Positions 14,822 to 22,213 of a stretch of 36,173 nt of DNA are shown here, one piece after another. The position numbers and the translations under genes are program-made. The DNA is from a virus, in IMG/VR virus record IMGVR_UViG_3300032516_000086, positions 1 to 36,173 of that record; one strand, given 5' to 3'. The notes below the pieces were generated by a model that saw only the letters and a program-made list of their open reading frames with translations, was not told the DNA's origin and searched no databases. The first letter of the stretch is position 1. Every line of letters starts with the position of its first letter.

Positions 14822-15278
14822 ATATTCTTTTGAATTGTGGTTCTCTCTTAATTCTACCCAATTTAATCAACAAGTCTTCTACTTCCACCCACCCCTTTTC
14901 TTCTGGTTTAAAAGCATCACCACCATCATCACATCCAAATTGTAAATGACGAATGATTGGCATGTCAATGTGCCACTGATTGATACCATTATCTATTGCG
15001 ATGATTTGTTTCTTCTTATCATCGGATTGGAGAGCTATGAGAATTTCATTTAGACGTTTTTGAAAATGTGGAACGACTTCCACATCAATCTTTTTTTGAG
15101 TAGGATAACGGTCATACCATTTCATGTAACTCTCATAGTATTCTTTGAGAGTAGTTAAACAATCAAAAAGGATAGCATCGTCTGGGTCATATCCTCTACC
15201 AAGTTCGTTGTAGAATTTGAGGAAAGAACTTGCTTTTCCTTCAAGTAATACTTCTTTAACGATTTCGCTAAGAAGCAT
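14814..15278 (-). CDS. hypothetical protein, 154 aa
   Basis: Mostly helical. The N-terminus MLLSEIVKEVLLEG resembles the RRIVKEVLKEI segment in the 651-aa protein upstream. FDCLTTLKEYYESYMKWYDRY and the C-terminal KGWVEVEDLLIKLGRIKR are further helices. The ATG at 15278 is chosen because AGGGGG lies 5-10 nt upstream, the strongest ribosome site in the window. Longer in-frame starts would overlap the metalloprotease by 44 nt. Function unknown. Confidence 0.72.
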   Translation of the reverse strand: MLLSEIVKEVLLEGKASSFLKFYNELGRGYDPDDAILFDCLTTLKEYYESYMKWYDRYPTQKKIDVEVVPHFQKRLNEILIALQSDDKKKQIIAIDNGINQWHIDMPIIRHLQFGCDDGGDAFKPEEKGWVEVEDLLIKLGRIKREPQFKRIYE

Positions 15279-15279
15279 A

Positions 15280-16335
15280 TTACCCCCTATAATTTGGACG
15301 TTTTGGTGGATATTGTTTACCAATGGTCAACGTCTTTTCGACCATCTTCTTGCCACTCTTGCGGTCTTTGGATTTCTTTTCATCCTCCCAATCACGGAAT
15401 AGGATATTACCAAGCAAGTAAGCCTGTTTTTCCATCTGACGCAACCAAGGATTGTTTTGAGCATACTTAGGGTCGCTCTCACCTTGACTGGTGTTTAACT
15501 TTTCATTTTCGTGTTGCCAGTGATGAATAATCTCATGAGAAAAAGAACGGAGAATATCTTTCTGGTGACGATTGGTTATGTAGAGAACTACAAGTTTTTC
15601 TTGTGGATTATAGTATGCTGTCTTACCTAGAATTTTGTTAGCATTTTTATCATCGGACACAAGTTTTACTTTTGGCACAGTCTTTAATTGTAACTCCTTT
15701 TGCAAGTGAGAAAATAACTGGGCCAAGTGCGACTTAAATTCATCCATGTTTTCAGGCATCATACTCTCAATAAATAGTGTTTTGCCTGACTTATCTCCAC
15801 TTAAATTGACCGATTCATCCACATCAACGGTTCTATCTTTAAAAGTACCACTCGTATCTATTAATTGCATATCAGACTCTATAGCAGTATCTTTTAAATT
15901 TCTCCATTGAGAGTTTTTTAATATCCTACCAAGTTCGTAGTCAATATAGATTTTATCAAATTTTACTTTTACTCTGACAAATCCCAATTCAAATAAAGCT
16001 CCTTTAGGATCGTCTGCACTTAAATCGCGGAGTAAGTTATGAGCCATTAAATATTCGACTGCCCACATTGCATGACCACTCTTACATTTTAATAATCTAC
16101 CATTGGGGTCCATCCAATAATCGTTGCCACTATGCACAACATCTTCCCAAAGACCTTTGAATTGGTCTTTAGCTTGAATAGGAAAATCATCCTCCTGCAT
16201 AGGAGTTAATGAGTAAGCAGGTTTTACATCTGCTGGGACAGAATCATCCATGTAATCACTAAAACTAAGCCCCTCTCGCAACCCAATCAGGTTGCGATAA
16301 TTACTTAATTTGCGTTGTGATTTTTTTCCACACAC
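15280..16335 (-). CDS. zinc metalloprotease-like protein (HEIIH)
   Basis: A 351-aa protein with SHEIIHHWQHENEKL at about 266-280, a full zincin HExxH motif (His267, Glu268, His271). A candidate third ligand is the Glu in QMEKQAYLLGN about 40 residues on, as in gluzincins. The strand GKTAYYNPQEKLVVLYI just before the helix gives the usual edge strand above the active site. Residues 1-180 are a separate, unrecognised domain. No signal peptide. It may cleave virion or host proteins. The first codon is GTG at 16335; the start is uncertain and an internal ATG near residue 29 is possible. Confidence 0.75.
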   Translation of the reverse strand: MCGKKSQRKLSNYRNLIGLREGLSFSDYMDDSVPADVKPAYSLTPMQEDDFPIQAKDQFKGLWEDVVHSGNDYWMDPNGRLLKCKSGHAMWAVEYLMAHNLLRDLSADDPKGALFELGFVRVKVKFDKIYIDYELGRILKNSQWRNLKDTAIESDMQLIDTSGTFKDRTVDVDESVNLSGDKSGKTLFIESMMPENMDEFKSHLAQLFSHLQKELQLKTVPKVKLVSDDKNANKILGKTAYYNPQEKLVVLYITNRHQKDILRSFSHEIIHHWQHENEKLNTSQGESDPKYAQNNPWLRQMEKQAYLLGNILFRDWEDEKKSKDRKSGKKMVEKTLTIGKQYPPKRPNYRG

Positions 16336-16341
16336 ATCGAA

Positions 16342-18297
16342 TTAGGTTTTTCTTTTGTGGACACCACTGGTGGTCTTCTTAGCTTTTTGAAACTTTAGAA
16401 GAGGATTCTTCTTAGTTTTATTTGGCTTTTGACCTTTAGAAATAGTTTTGGTTACTTTACTTACCTTTTTACTCTCATCCATATCATTAGCCCATCTTTG
16501 TTTGCCTGATTGTGGAAGATTACCATGACCGACGTTTCTATAAGAACTGTGTTGAACAGCTCCGGCACCTGCTTCAAACATATCTTCCGCGTCTTGTCCT
16601 GTTGGGTCTTCGTCTTGTAAACGATTCAATCTATCCATACATCCAGAACATAGAGAACTACGTGCGCCCTTTGGAAGCGTTGCTCTGCATTTTGCACACT
16701 TCCAACTCTCATTTCCGTCTTCGTCTCTATCTGGACAATCTCCTGATTCATGTCCGCAACATGGGAAATCCTCACAACGACCTTCACTTACACCACCAAC
16801 ATCAACATCTTTTTTTGATGTAAAATGGCATGTGTGTCCATCTGTCCATCTAATTGATTGTGGAGCATTTCCACCCTTTGATGTTATTTCATGTCCACAC
16901 TTATGACAGTGCCATGTATGAAAGCCGCCAGTTTGTCCCGGATGTCCAAGTTCAACATCATCACGATTTCTATTTACATCAGGACTCGTATTAAGAGTCT
17001 GTGGAGACTCAGTTTCCTCACTTACTTGTGGGTCATATTGATTTGTTCTGGCAAAGTCATCATCAGATACTTTGTATTGACGTGGTTGAACAGTCTTATA
17101 AGACGGCCCCATTTTCATGTTGACCTGATTCTCATAAACATTTGGTTCTACACCACCCTGCGATGCTCCGTAATTCTTTCTTATATCATTGACCTTTTCA
17201 ATCTTTTCACTGAGAGTCTTTAATTCAGACAATTCTGCTTCACTCAAGTTACGACCAGCATTAGCTAGTTCTACGTAACGTTCGTTCATCATACATTCTT
17301 CTTCGTCATCATACATTTCAGTAATCTCAGGGTCATACTGATTTGTTCTTGCGCGGTCATCGGATTGAATGTCATACATTCTTGGTTGGACGGTCTTGTA
17401 AGACTTACCCATCTTCATGTTGACTGTTTCATCTACTTCATCCTTTTTCTTTGCGAAAGGATTTTTGTTAGATTTCTTTTTATCTTCTTTTTCACCACCA
17501 TTTTTGTCTTTCTTATCATCCTTCTTCTTACCAAACGTTCCTTTGTTTTTACAAAAACCACATCCACAACCGGCTTTATGTCCACCCTCATTGAGTCTTA
17601 CCCATTGGCCGGATTGTCTATCAAATGTGATTTCCTTTAGGACTTCCTTGACAATTCTACGAACTTTACTCTTACTTTCAGTAAGTTTACTTGTTCCTGC
17701 AATAGTTCCCTTCATGTCTGGTCCGCCTTGCTGTTGACCTTCACCCGGAACTACACTACCACCAACAGATTTGGAAGCAATAGAACTACCGACTGCTTTG
17801 CCGCCTGCTGTGATTGGTTCTTTGTCGCCCGGTTGAGTAGCTGGAACTCCCTTGTCTTTTACACCAGCAGCCGTCATACCTGACAATTCTCCGCTGGCTG
17901 GGCCGCCACCCAAACTACCTACTTGAATAATCTTACCCATCATGATTGGTTGTCCACGGTGAGGAACGGCTAGAGCGCCGCCCAATTTTGGCAAGCCACC
18001 GTTTTCCTCATAACCATCTTCGTGTGAATGGTCGTCATTTGGGTCGCCGCAACCACAAGTATCACATTCTTCCATACCGTCTTCTTCAAGACCAGCATTT
18101 TTCAATTTGCTGTAATAATGTCTGTCGCCTTTAAGATGGTCGCCAGCTATTTTTGCAGCTAAAAATTCATTGTCGGTATGTTCTTGTTCATCACCAACAC
18201 CCATTTCAAATTCTTTTGGGTCCACACCTTCTGGGATAAGAGCAAGAATGTCTTTCCTAGTCGCTTTTTTATTTTTGAAGAAATCTCGATAGTTCAT
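16342..18297 (-). CDS. large modular protein: DUF5661-like motif, internal repeat, zinc ribbons
   Basis: 651 aa, low complexity overall. Order: helical DUF5661-like segment (about 27-70: GDEQEHTDNEFLAAKIAGDH, then DRHYYSKL); Cys-rich CDTCGCGD at 78-85; Gly/Pro-rich linker 98-200; helix RRIVKEVLKEI at 213-223; CGCGFC at 244-249; Lys-rich stretch 256-286; repeat unit 292-327; helical stretch 340-372; second repeat unit 392-427; zinc-ribbon-like cysteines CHKCGHE (464), CCGHESGDC (513-521), CAKC/CSGC (534-553); basic tail. I do not recognise the whole protein. A structural, scaffolding or nucleic-acid-binding virion role is a guess. The ATG is preceded by TATTTATATGCT. Confidence 0.75.
   Translation of the reverse strand: MNYRDFFKNKKATRKDILALIPEGVDPKEFEMGVGDEQEHTDNEFLAAKIAGDHLKGDRHYYSKLKNAGLEEDGMEECDTCGCGDPNDDHSHEDGYEENGGLPKLGGALAVPHRGQPIMMGKIIQVGSLGGGPASGELSGMTAAGVKDKGVPATQPGDKEPITAGGKAVGSSIASKSVGGSVVPGEGQQQGGPDMKGTIAGTSKLTESKSKVRRIVKEVLKEITFDRQSGQWVRLNEGGHKAGCGCGFCKNKGTFGKKKDDKKDKNGGEKEDKKKSNKNPFAKKKDEVDETVNMKMGKSYKTVQPRMYDIQSDDRARTNQYDPEITEMYDDEEECMMNERYVELANAGRNLSEAELSELKTLSEKIEKVNDIRKNYGASQGGVEPNVYENQVNMKMGPSYKTVQPRQYKVSDDDFARTNQYDPQVSEETESPQTLNTSPDVNRNRDDVELGHPGQTGGFHTWHCHKCGHEITSKGGNAPQSIRWTDGHTCHFTSKKDVDVGGVSEGRCEDFPCCGHESGDCPDRDEDGNESWKCAKCRATLPKGARSSLCSGCMDRLNRLQDEDPTGQDAEDMFEAGAGAVQHSSYRNVGHGNLPQSGKQRWANDMDESKKVSKVTKTISKGQKPNKTKKNPLLKFQKAKKTTSGVHKRKT
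17017..17124 (-). repeat. second copy of a 36-residue internal repeat
   Basis: Encodes residues 392-427 of the 651-aa protein (VNMKMGPSYKTVQPRQY, then ARTNQYDPQVSE). It is clearly homologous to residues 292-327 and lies exactly 300 bp away. Confidence 0.85.
17317..17424 (-). repeat. first copy of a 36-residue internal repeat
   Basis: Encodes residues 292-327 of the 651-aa protein (VNMKMGKSYKTVQPRMY, then ARTNQYDPEITE). Both copies keep NMKMG-SYKTVQPR-Y and ARTNQYDP, suggesting a binding motif used twice. Confidence 0.85.
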
Positions 18298-18342
18298 AGC
18301 ATATAAATATTCAATTGTAGTTGTAACCGCTTCATTTTCTTA

Positions 18343-18954
18343 TTAATGTCCACCATATGTGTCTTTCATGTATTTTCTATAACTTAAAATTAAAGGAATA
18401 GCCGCCTTTTTAGCTGCATCCAAGCTCTTTTCAACTACAGGATTCCAATTTGTATGAAGCATTACATGATACAATCTATCTCTACCTTGATACGGTCTAT
18501 CAAGATAAATTATTGAAGCATAGTCATATCCTGAATCTCCACCCTCATATCCCATCCAACAATCAGTATATGCCGCTGTAGGTTCTTTAATTTTTTCATG
18601 AACCCATTTAAGTTTTAATGGAAGGTCTATAAGAAACGACCTATATTTTGTATTATAATCTCTTGGGTCGCCATCTAATAAGTCTTCCCAATTAAATCCA
18701 TCAAAAGCATATTGCATGTAATCTGTTTGAAGTCCACCATTTCTTCTATAATCAGGTCCATTATCTCTTGGTTGAAGAAATCTAGCAATATCTTCCAAAT
18801 TACTATAATTTTTTATGGAGCCGGGGTCATCAATACCACGAGCATGAATCTTGTAATTACCGCTCGTATCTAATACTTTAGCAAGTTTACTTTTATCGTA
18901 AGGAACTAAACTCTCTACGATATATTTCGGTAATAATGACTTAAATTTACCCAT
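18343..18954 (-). CDS. hypothetical protein, 203 aa
   Basis: Unrecognised globular protein rich in Tyr, Asp and Gly. LLPKYIVESLVPYDKSKLAK forms an N-terminal helix pair, DYMQYAFDGFNWEDLLDGD an aromatic middle, and IIYLDRPYQGRDRLYHVMLH a beta pair before the C-terminal helix KSLDAAKKAAIPLILSYRKY. No signal, membrane or metal motif. Flanked closely by two disordered or modular proteins, so probably the same late or structural operon. Confidence 0.72.
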   Translation of the reverse strand: MGKFKSLLPKYIVESLVPYDKSKLAKVLDTSGNYKIHARGIDDPGSIKNYSNLEDIARFLQPRDNGPDYRRNGGLQTDYMQYAFDGFNWEDLLDGDPRDYNTKYRSFLIDLPLKLKWVHEKIKEPTAAYTDCWMGYEGGDSGYDYASIIYLDRPYQGRDRLYHVMLHTNWNPVVEKSLDAAKKAAIPLILSYRKYMKDTYGGH

Positions 18955-18967
18955 AGTTAAAATGGGG

Positions 18968-19636
18968 TTAAGAACGATATCGTTTATCTCTTAAGTCTTT
19001 GAAGATTTGATTTATTTCAGGAGTAGCTGCAATAGCAACACTCTTTTGTTTGTTTGCAATCATTTCATCAAGAACTGCTTTTGTTTTAGAAAAGGTAGAA
19101 TTATCTTCATCAACCTTCATTTTTTTATCATCTATGTTTAACATATCTAGCCTACTGTAGTAATGTGGGTCTGATTTTAAATGTTTTAGAACTTGTTGTT
19201 TAGCTATGGTCTTATCTTTCTTTACCATATTACCAAGTTCGTATTGAATAGCAGACATAACTTCATCGGGAGATGGAGTCTGTCTCTTTCCTTTAAATAA
19301 TTGGTCAACCTTGGGGTCAAATTCTTGGTCAGGATTCAAAGGTCTATCCGCCTGTGCGTTGTCTGACGCACCAGCTTTGTTGATAACTTTGTTTCCTATC
19401 ATCCCTTGATTGTTTCCAACCCTATCTGGACGGTCAGGCATGATTGGAATGGCGGAGCCTGATGGAGTGTTTGGGATGAAATGTGTTACCGTCTTATCAG
19501 AAGCAGAAAAACTGGCAGGATTTTGTGAATAATTACCACCGGCAGGAGTTCCATAACCAGTTGAATAGTTTAATGTTCCAGCGCCTCCGCCGGGAGCCCC
19601 TTCAAATGAATTTTCTTTTACAGTTTGTTTCGCCAT
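18968..19636 (-). CDS. disordered protein with degenerate DUF5661-like motif, 222 aa
   Basis: Residues 1-105 are Gly/Asn/Ser/Pro-rich and probably disordered. Residues 123-169 (SPDEVMSAIQYELGNM, then VLKHLKSDPHYYSRLDML) align with residues 27-70 of the 651-aa protein (DHLKGDRHYYSKL there), so the two share a helical module. The C-terminal helices (FSKTKAVLDEMIANKQK, NQIFKDLRDKRYR) are unrecognised. The start codon is preceded by TATTTATAGGGT. Likely in the same functional set as its neighbour. Confidence 0.72.
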   Translation of the reverse strand: MAKQTVKENSFEGAPGGGAGTLNYSTGYGTPAGGNYSQNPASFSASDKTVTHFIPNTPSGSAIPIMPDRPDRVGNNQGMIGNKVINKAGASDNAQADRPLNPDQEFDPKVDQLFKGKRQTPSPDEVMSAIQYELGNMVKKDKTIAKQQVLKHLKSDPHYYSRLDMLNIDDKKMKVDEDNSTFSKTKAVLDEMIANKQKSVAIAATPEINQIFKDLRDKRYRS

Positions 19637-19668
19637 ACCCTATAAATAGTATGGCAAACGTAGAAACC

Positions 19669-20028
19669 TTACCTATTTAGGCGTAGGTCTTCGTATTCAA
19701 TATACTCAACCGGGATACCTAATTCATTTGCTATTTTGATTTCAGCTTGAACACCTGTGGATTGTTCCCAGCCGGGTAGTTTGAATACCCAAAGACCTTT
19801 ACAGGCTTTGATTATGGTTCGGTCATACCCCTCCCAATACTCCCAACCACGGGGCAGGTCGCCCTCAATCGCAATGGGGTGTGTATGGGATATTGGGCTG
19901 AAAATGTAGAATCCTTCACCCATGAAAGCGGCAGCAAGTTTATTTACTGCCTTAAAACGTTCCACCATTACAGCGGGGTCTTTATGACTATATGGACATG
20001 CTAGATAAATCAGCTCTCCCTTATTCAT
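19669..20028 (-). CDS. DUF1937 / nucleoside 2-deoxyribosyltransferase-like protein
   Basis: A 119-aa protein matching the DUF1937 pattern: IYLACPYSHKDPAVMVERF at about 7-25, FSPISHTHPIA at about 43-53, then WEYWEGYDR and LPGWEQSTGVQAEIKIANELG at 84-104. The Glu in VQAEI is in the position of the catalytic Glu of nucleoside 2-deoxyribosyltransferases. The family is linked to nucleotide or NAD-like base-sugar chemistry, but the precise reaction is not known. A second protein of the same superfamily is two genes upstream. Confidence 0.85.
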   Translation of the reverse strand: MNKGELIYLACPYSHKDPAVMVERFKAVNKLAAAFMGEGFYIFSPISHTHPIAIEGDLPRGWEYWEGYDRTIIKACKGLWVFKLPGWEQSTGVQAEIKIANELGIPVEYIEYEDLRLNR

Positions 20029-20029
20029 A

Positions 20030-20170
20030 TTAGTATTTCCAAATGTTTAGATTGCCTGAATCAGGTCGGTCTGTCAATAATCCTTCACCAAACTTTTTAC
20101 ATGGCTTCTTTGATTTGGGTATAAGACCTATACAACAAATTATGATTGCTCCTAAAAATATAAATTCCAT
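20030..20170 (-). CDS. 46-aa membrane microprotein
   Basis: Not obvious at usual length cut-offs. It reads MEFIFLGAIIICCIGLIP, a single hydrophobic N-terminal helix, then a basic and polar tail (KSKKPCKKFGEGLL...NIWKY). Its ATG overlaps the TAA of the upstream deoxyribosyltransferase-like gene (TAATG) and its stop is 1 nt before the next ATG, which strongly supports translation. AGAACTAAG upstream gives a weak ribosome site. Likely inserted in the inner membrane. Function unknown. Confidence 0.7.
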   Translation of the reverse strand: MEFIFLGAIIICCIGLIPKSKKPCKKFGEGLLTDRPDSGNLNIWKY

Positions 20171-20742
20171 TATCTTAGTTCTGGTTTTAACAACTTCCAC
20201 CGTTCACTGTTGGTCTTGACGTATCCACCATCAATGTTTTCTACCATGTTAATAACATCTTCGACGTTATCGTAGATGTATTTGTGAGGCACGACACCCA
20301 TTAACCAAAGTGGTGTAGCTTTCTTTCCACCTTCCACGGATAGGAACAGTGGTTTCTTTTCACGAATAATTGTTGTGATTTCTTCCGCAGACCCCCAAGA
20401 AGCTACGGATGGGACTATGTGAGCAATATAGAAATCACAAATGTCACATAGTCTCAAATCATAACTGCGAACATCCCACATACGAGATTGAACCAAGTCG
20501 TATTGACCTGTCTCCATCCAACGTTTCATTTCATTCCTTGAATTTTCATCTTCTGGAATGTCATGAACGAATGGTTTGTAATATGGGTCAAAAAACTTTA
20601 TACCACACTTACCTAATCTTTTCTTGACGATTTCTCTCCAAGGGCGGCCATCTGTATATTGCATGTGGCCAATTAGATAACACCTAGTGTCTTTTAGTAA
20701 ATGGGGTTTTGGTTTTTTAATTGTTCGGCTTTTTGTCGCCAT
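20170..20742 (-). CDS. nucleoside 2-deoxyribosyltransferase-like protein
   Basis: A 190-aa protein of the Rossmann-like 2-deoxyribosyltransferase fold: CYLIGHMQYTDGRPWREIV at about 21-39, KFFDPYYKP, then RSYDLRLCDICDFYIAHI and ASWGSAEEITTII at about 114-126, where the SAEE Glu matches the catalytic position. KKPLFLSVEGGKK is the strand after it. It is larger than, and only distantly related to, the DUF1937-type protein downstream. The likely chemistry is cleavage or exchange of an N-glycosidic bond of a nucleoside or nucleotide. Coupled to the 46-aa gene by TAATG. Confidence 0.8.
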   Translation of the reverse strand: MATKSRTIKKPKPHLLKDTRCYLIGHMQYTDGRPWREIVKKRLGKCGIKFFDPYYKPFVHDIPEDENSRNEMKRWMETGQYDLVQSRMWDVRSYDLRLCDICDFYIAHIVPSVASWGSAEEITTIIREKKPLFLSVEGGKKATPLWLMGVVPHKYIYDNVEDVINMVENIDGGYVKTNSERWKLLKPELR

Positions 20743-20748
20743 AAAGAA

Positions 20749-20997
20749 TTATCCTTGATGTGATTGTGCAATAACCTCTTGGGCAATATTGTATTTATCA
20801 CAAAATTGCAAAATGTCTTTCATTTCCAAGACTGGATTATATGTGCAAAATATCTGAATGGTAGGCTTCATGTGTGTCGGGTGAAGTTCGATAAACTCTG
20901 CACGATGAAACCATTGTTTATTCTTGTGGTAATCGTAAAACTCTCCGAGAATCCTGCGATGTTCTGTATTTTTAGGCATTGCCTTTGGTAATTCCAT
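20749..20997 (-). CDS. hypothetical protein, 82 aa
   Basis: Small protein with RRILGEFYDYHKNKQW, then PTIQIFCTYNPVLEMKDILQFCDKY, a strand-helix layout reminiscent of a tiny alpha/beta fold. An AAGGAA ribosome site is 9-14 nt before the ATG. It lies directly downstream of the clamp loader gene, where T4 has gp62, but it is far shorter (187 aa in T4) and shows no resemblance I can see. Function unknown. Confidence 0.7.
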   Translation of the reverse strand: MELPKAMPKNTEHRRILGEFYDYHKNKQWFHRAEFIELHPTHMKPTIQIFCTYNPVLEMKDILQFCDKYNIAQEVIAQSHQG

Positions 20998-21008
20998 AAC
21001 TGTATTCC

Positions 21009-21992
21009 TTATTTTAGATGTTTAAGTATCTTGTAGATACATGCCAGAAACGTTATGTCTCTGACCTTGGGTATAACTAACTGCATTTGCCAGTTAAGTT
21101 CACCTAATTCAAATATAATTAACGCTTCTTTTCCTTTTGCGTATTCATCCACCGTAGAAAATAGATGATATACCACGGTTTCTAAAGATGAAACATCAAA
21201 TTCTGTGGTGATTTGCCGAATTTCATCAAATACTCCAGCTTTGTTCGGAGTTTTCAATAAATCCACCAATCTACTTAACAAATCTATCTCAATAGCATTT
21301 TGTTTAGAAATCTTTATCTTGAGTGAAACATTACCTTCAACATCCACCGTTTCAATGGCAGACTGTTGGGCGTAATTAATCACCTTTCTGATATCAGGAT
21401 AGTAAGTGTTGATAATGAACACAATATCCTCTTGAGTAAATGATACGTTTTCGGTCTGTAGAATCTCTACCAATCGAATTGCCACGTCTTTCTTTGATAC
21501 GGGCTTGATTTCAAACGATTGCATCCTCGATGCGATTGCTGGAATCACCTTCTCAACATAATTACACGTAAGAATGAATCTTGTATGAGCCGAATATGTC
21601 TCCATCATATTTCTTAAGGCACCTTGTGCCTCAGGAGACAATCTATCTGCCTCATCAAGAATGATTATCTTTAGTGGTTTGAAGCCCGCTGAGCAGGCAT
21701 AGTTCTTCATCTTTATTCTAACATCATCAACACGACTTTCATCCGATGCGTTAATATACATTACATCACAGTTGACATTCTTCGTCAATAGTTTTGCCAA
21801 TGAAGTTTTTCCTGTCCCAGCGGGTCCGAATAGGAGAATGTGTGGGATATCGCCCTTCTTAATGAATTGCGCAAAAGTCTCTTTCACAGTCTCATTCCCA
21901 ATATACAACTCCATTGTGGCGGGCCTATACCTCTCGACCCACAAGGAGTGGTCTTTCTTGGGAACTCTATTCTCTTCAATCACAAAGTCCAT
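21009..21992 (-). CDS. sliding-clamp loader ATPase subunit (gp44/RFC-small-like)
   Basis: A 327-aa AAA+ protein. WVERYRPATMELYIGN is the RFC-box start, GPAGTGKT at 56-63 is Walker A, ILDEADRLSPEAQGALRN is Walker B plus sensor region with the DEAD box, FILTCNYVEKVIPAI is sensor 1, and SRMQSFEIKP carries the SRC-like arginine finger. A C-terminal collar domain follows. It loads the clamp encoded just upstream on DNA. No separate gp62-like subunit was recognised. TATAAT lies 8 nt before the ATG but lacks a clear -35. Confidence 0.93.
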   Translation of the reverse strand: MDFVIEENRVPKKDHSLWVERYRPATMELYIGNETVKETFAQFIKKGDIPHILLFGPAGTGKTSLAKLLTKNVNCDVMYINASDESRVDDVRIKMKNYACSAGFKPLKIIILDEADRLSPEAQGALRNMMETYSAHTRFILTCNYVEKVIPAIASRMQSFEIKPVSKKDVAIRLVEILQTENVSFTQEDIVFIINTYYPDIRKVINYAQQSAIETVDVEGNVSLKIKISKQNAIEIDLLSRLVDLLKTPNKAGVFDEIRQITTEFDVSSLETVVYHLFSTVDEYAKGKEALIIFELGELNWQMQLVIPKVRDITFLACIYKILKHLK

Positions 21993-22001
21993 ATGTTTTT
22001 A

Positions 22002-22175
22002 TTATACGAACTTGACTCTGCGGATAATGACACTGCTCTTATACGCCTTGCGAACCTGACGCTTGACCTGTCTAGCACCGGTCAAACTCAACGTCTGACG
22101 GTTACTATAAGGAGTCCAAGTTCCATGACTCTTGTAAAAGAGGCCATATACCTTATGTGTATTTGTATTACTCAT
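22002..22175 (-). CDS. 57-aa basic microprotein between clamp and clamp loader
   Basis: Encodes MSNTNTHKVYGLFYKSHGTW and a strongly basic second half (ARQVKRQVRKAYKSS, IIRRVKFV). AAGG lies 9 nt before the ATG. It fills the gap between the clamp gene and the clamp loader, with only 9 nt to the latter. Basic charge and position suggest a nucleic-acid- or replisome-binding peptide, but that is inference. Short length makes it easy to overlook. Confidence 0.7.
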   Translation of the reverse strand: MSNTNTHKVYGLFYKSHGTWTPYSNRQTLSLTGARQVKRQVRKAYKSSVIIRRVKFV

Positions 22176-22213
22176 GTGTTTGCCTTTTTGTTTGTTGTTA
22201 TGCTGCGGAGAAA

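Noticed and set aside
16512-18134. Several plus-strand open frames of 60-110 codons opposite the 651-aa gene
   Set aside because: They are low-complexity, Leu/Phe/His-rich reverse readings of the repetitive and Lys/Gly-rich codons and lack start signals. They are shadows of the minus-strand gene.
20049-20090. TTGACA on the minus strand inside the 46-aa gene as promoter for the DUF1937-like gene
   Set aside because: With a 17-nt spacer the -10 would be CAATCT, too far from consensus, and the genes are tightly coupled.
20749-20997. 82-aa gene as the gp62 clamp-loader small subunit
   Set aside because: Position after the loader gene fits T4 order, but the length is under half and no similarity is visible.
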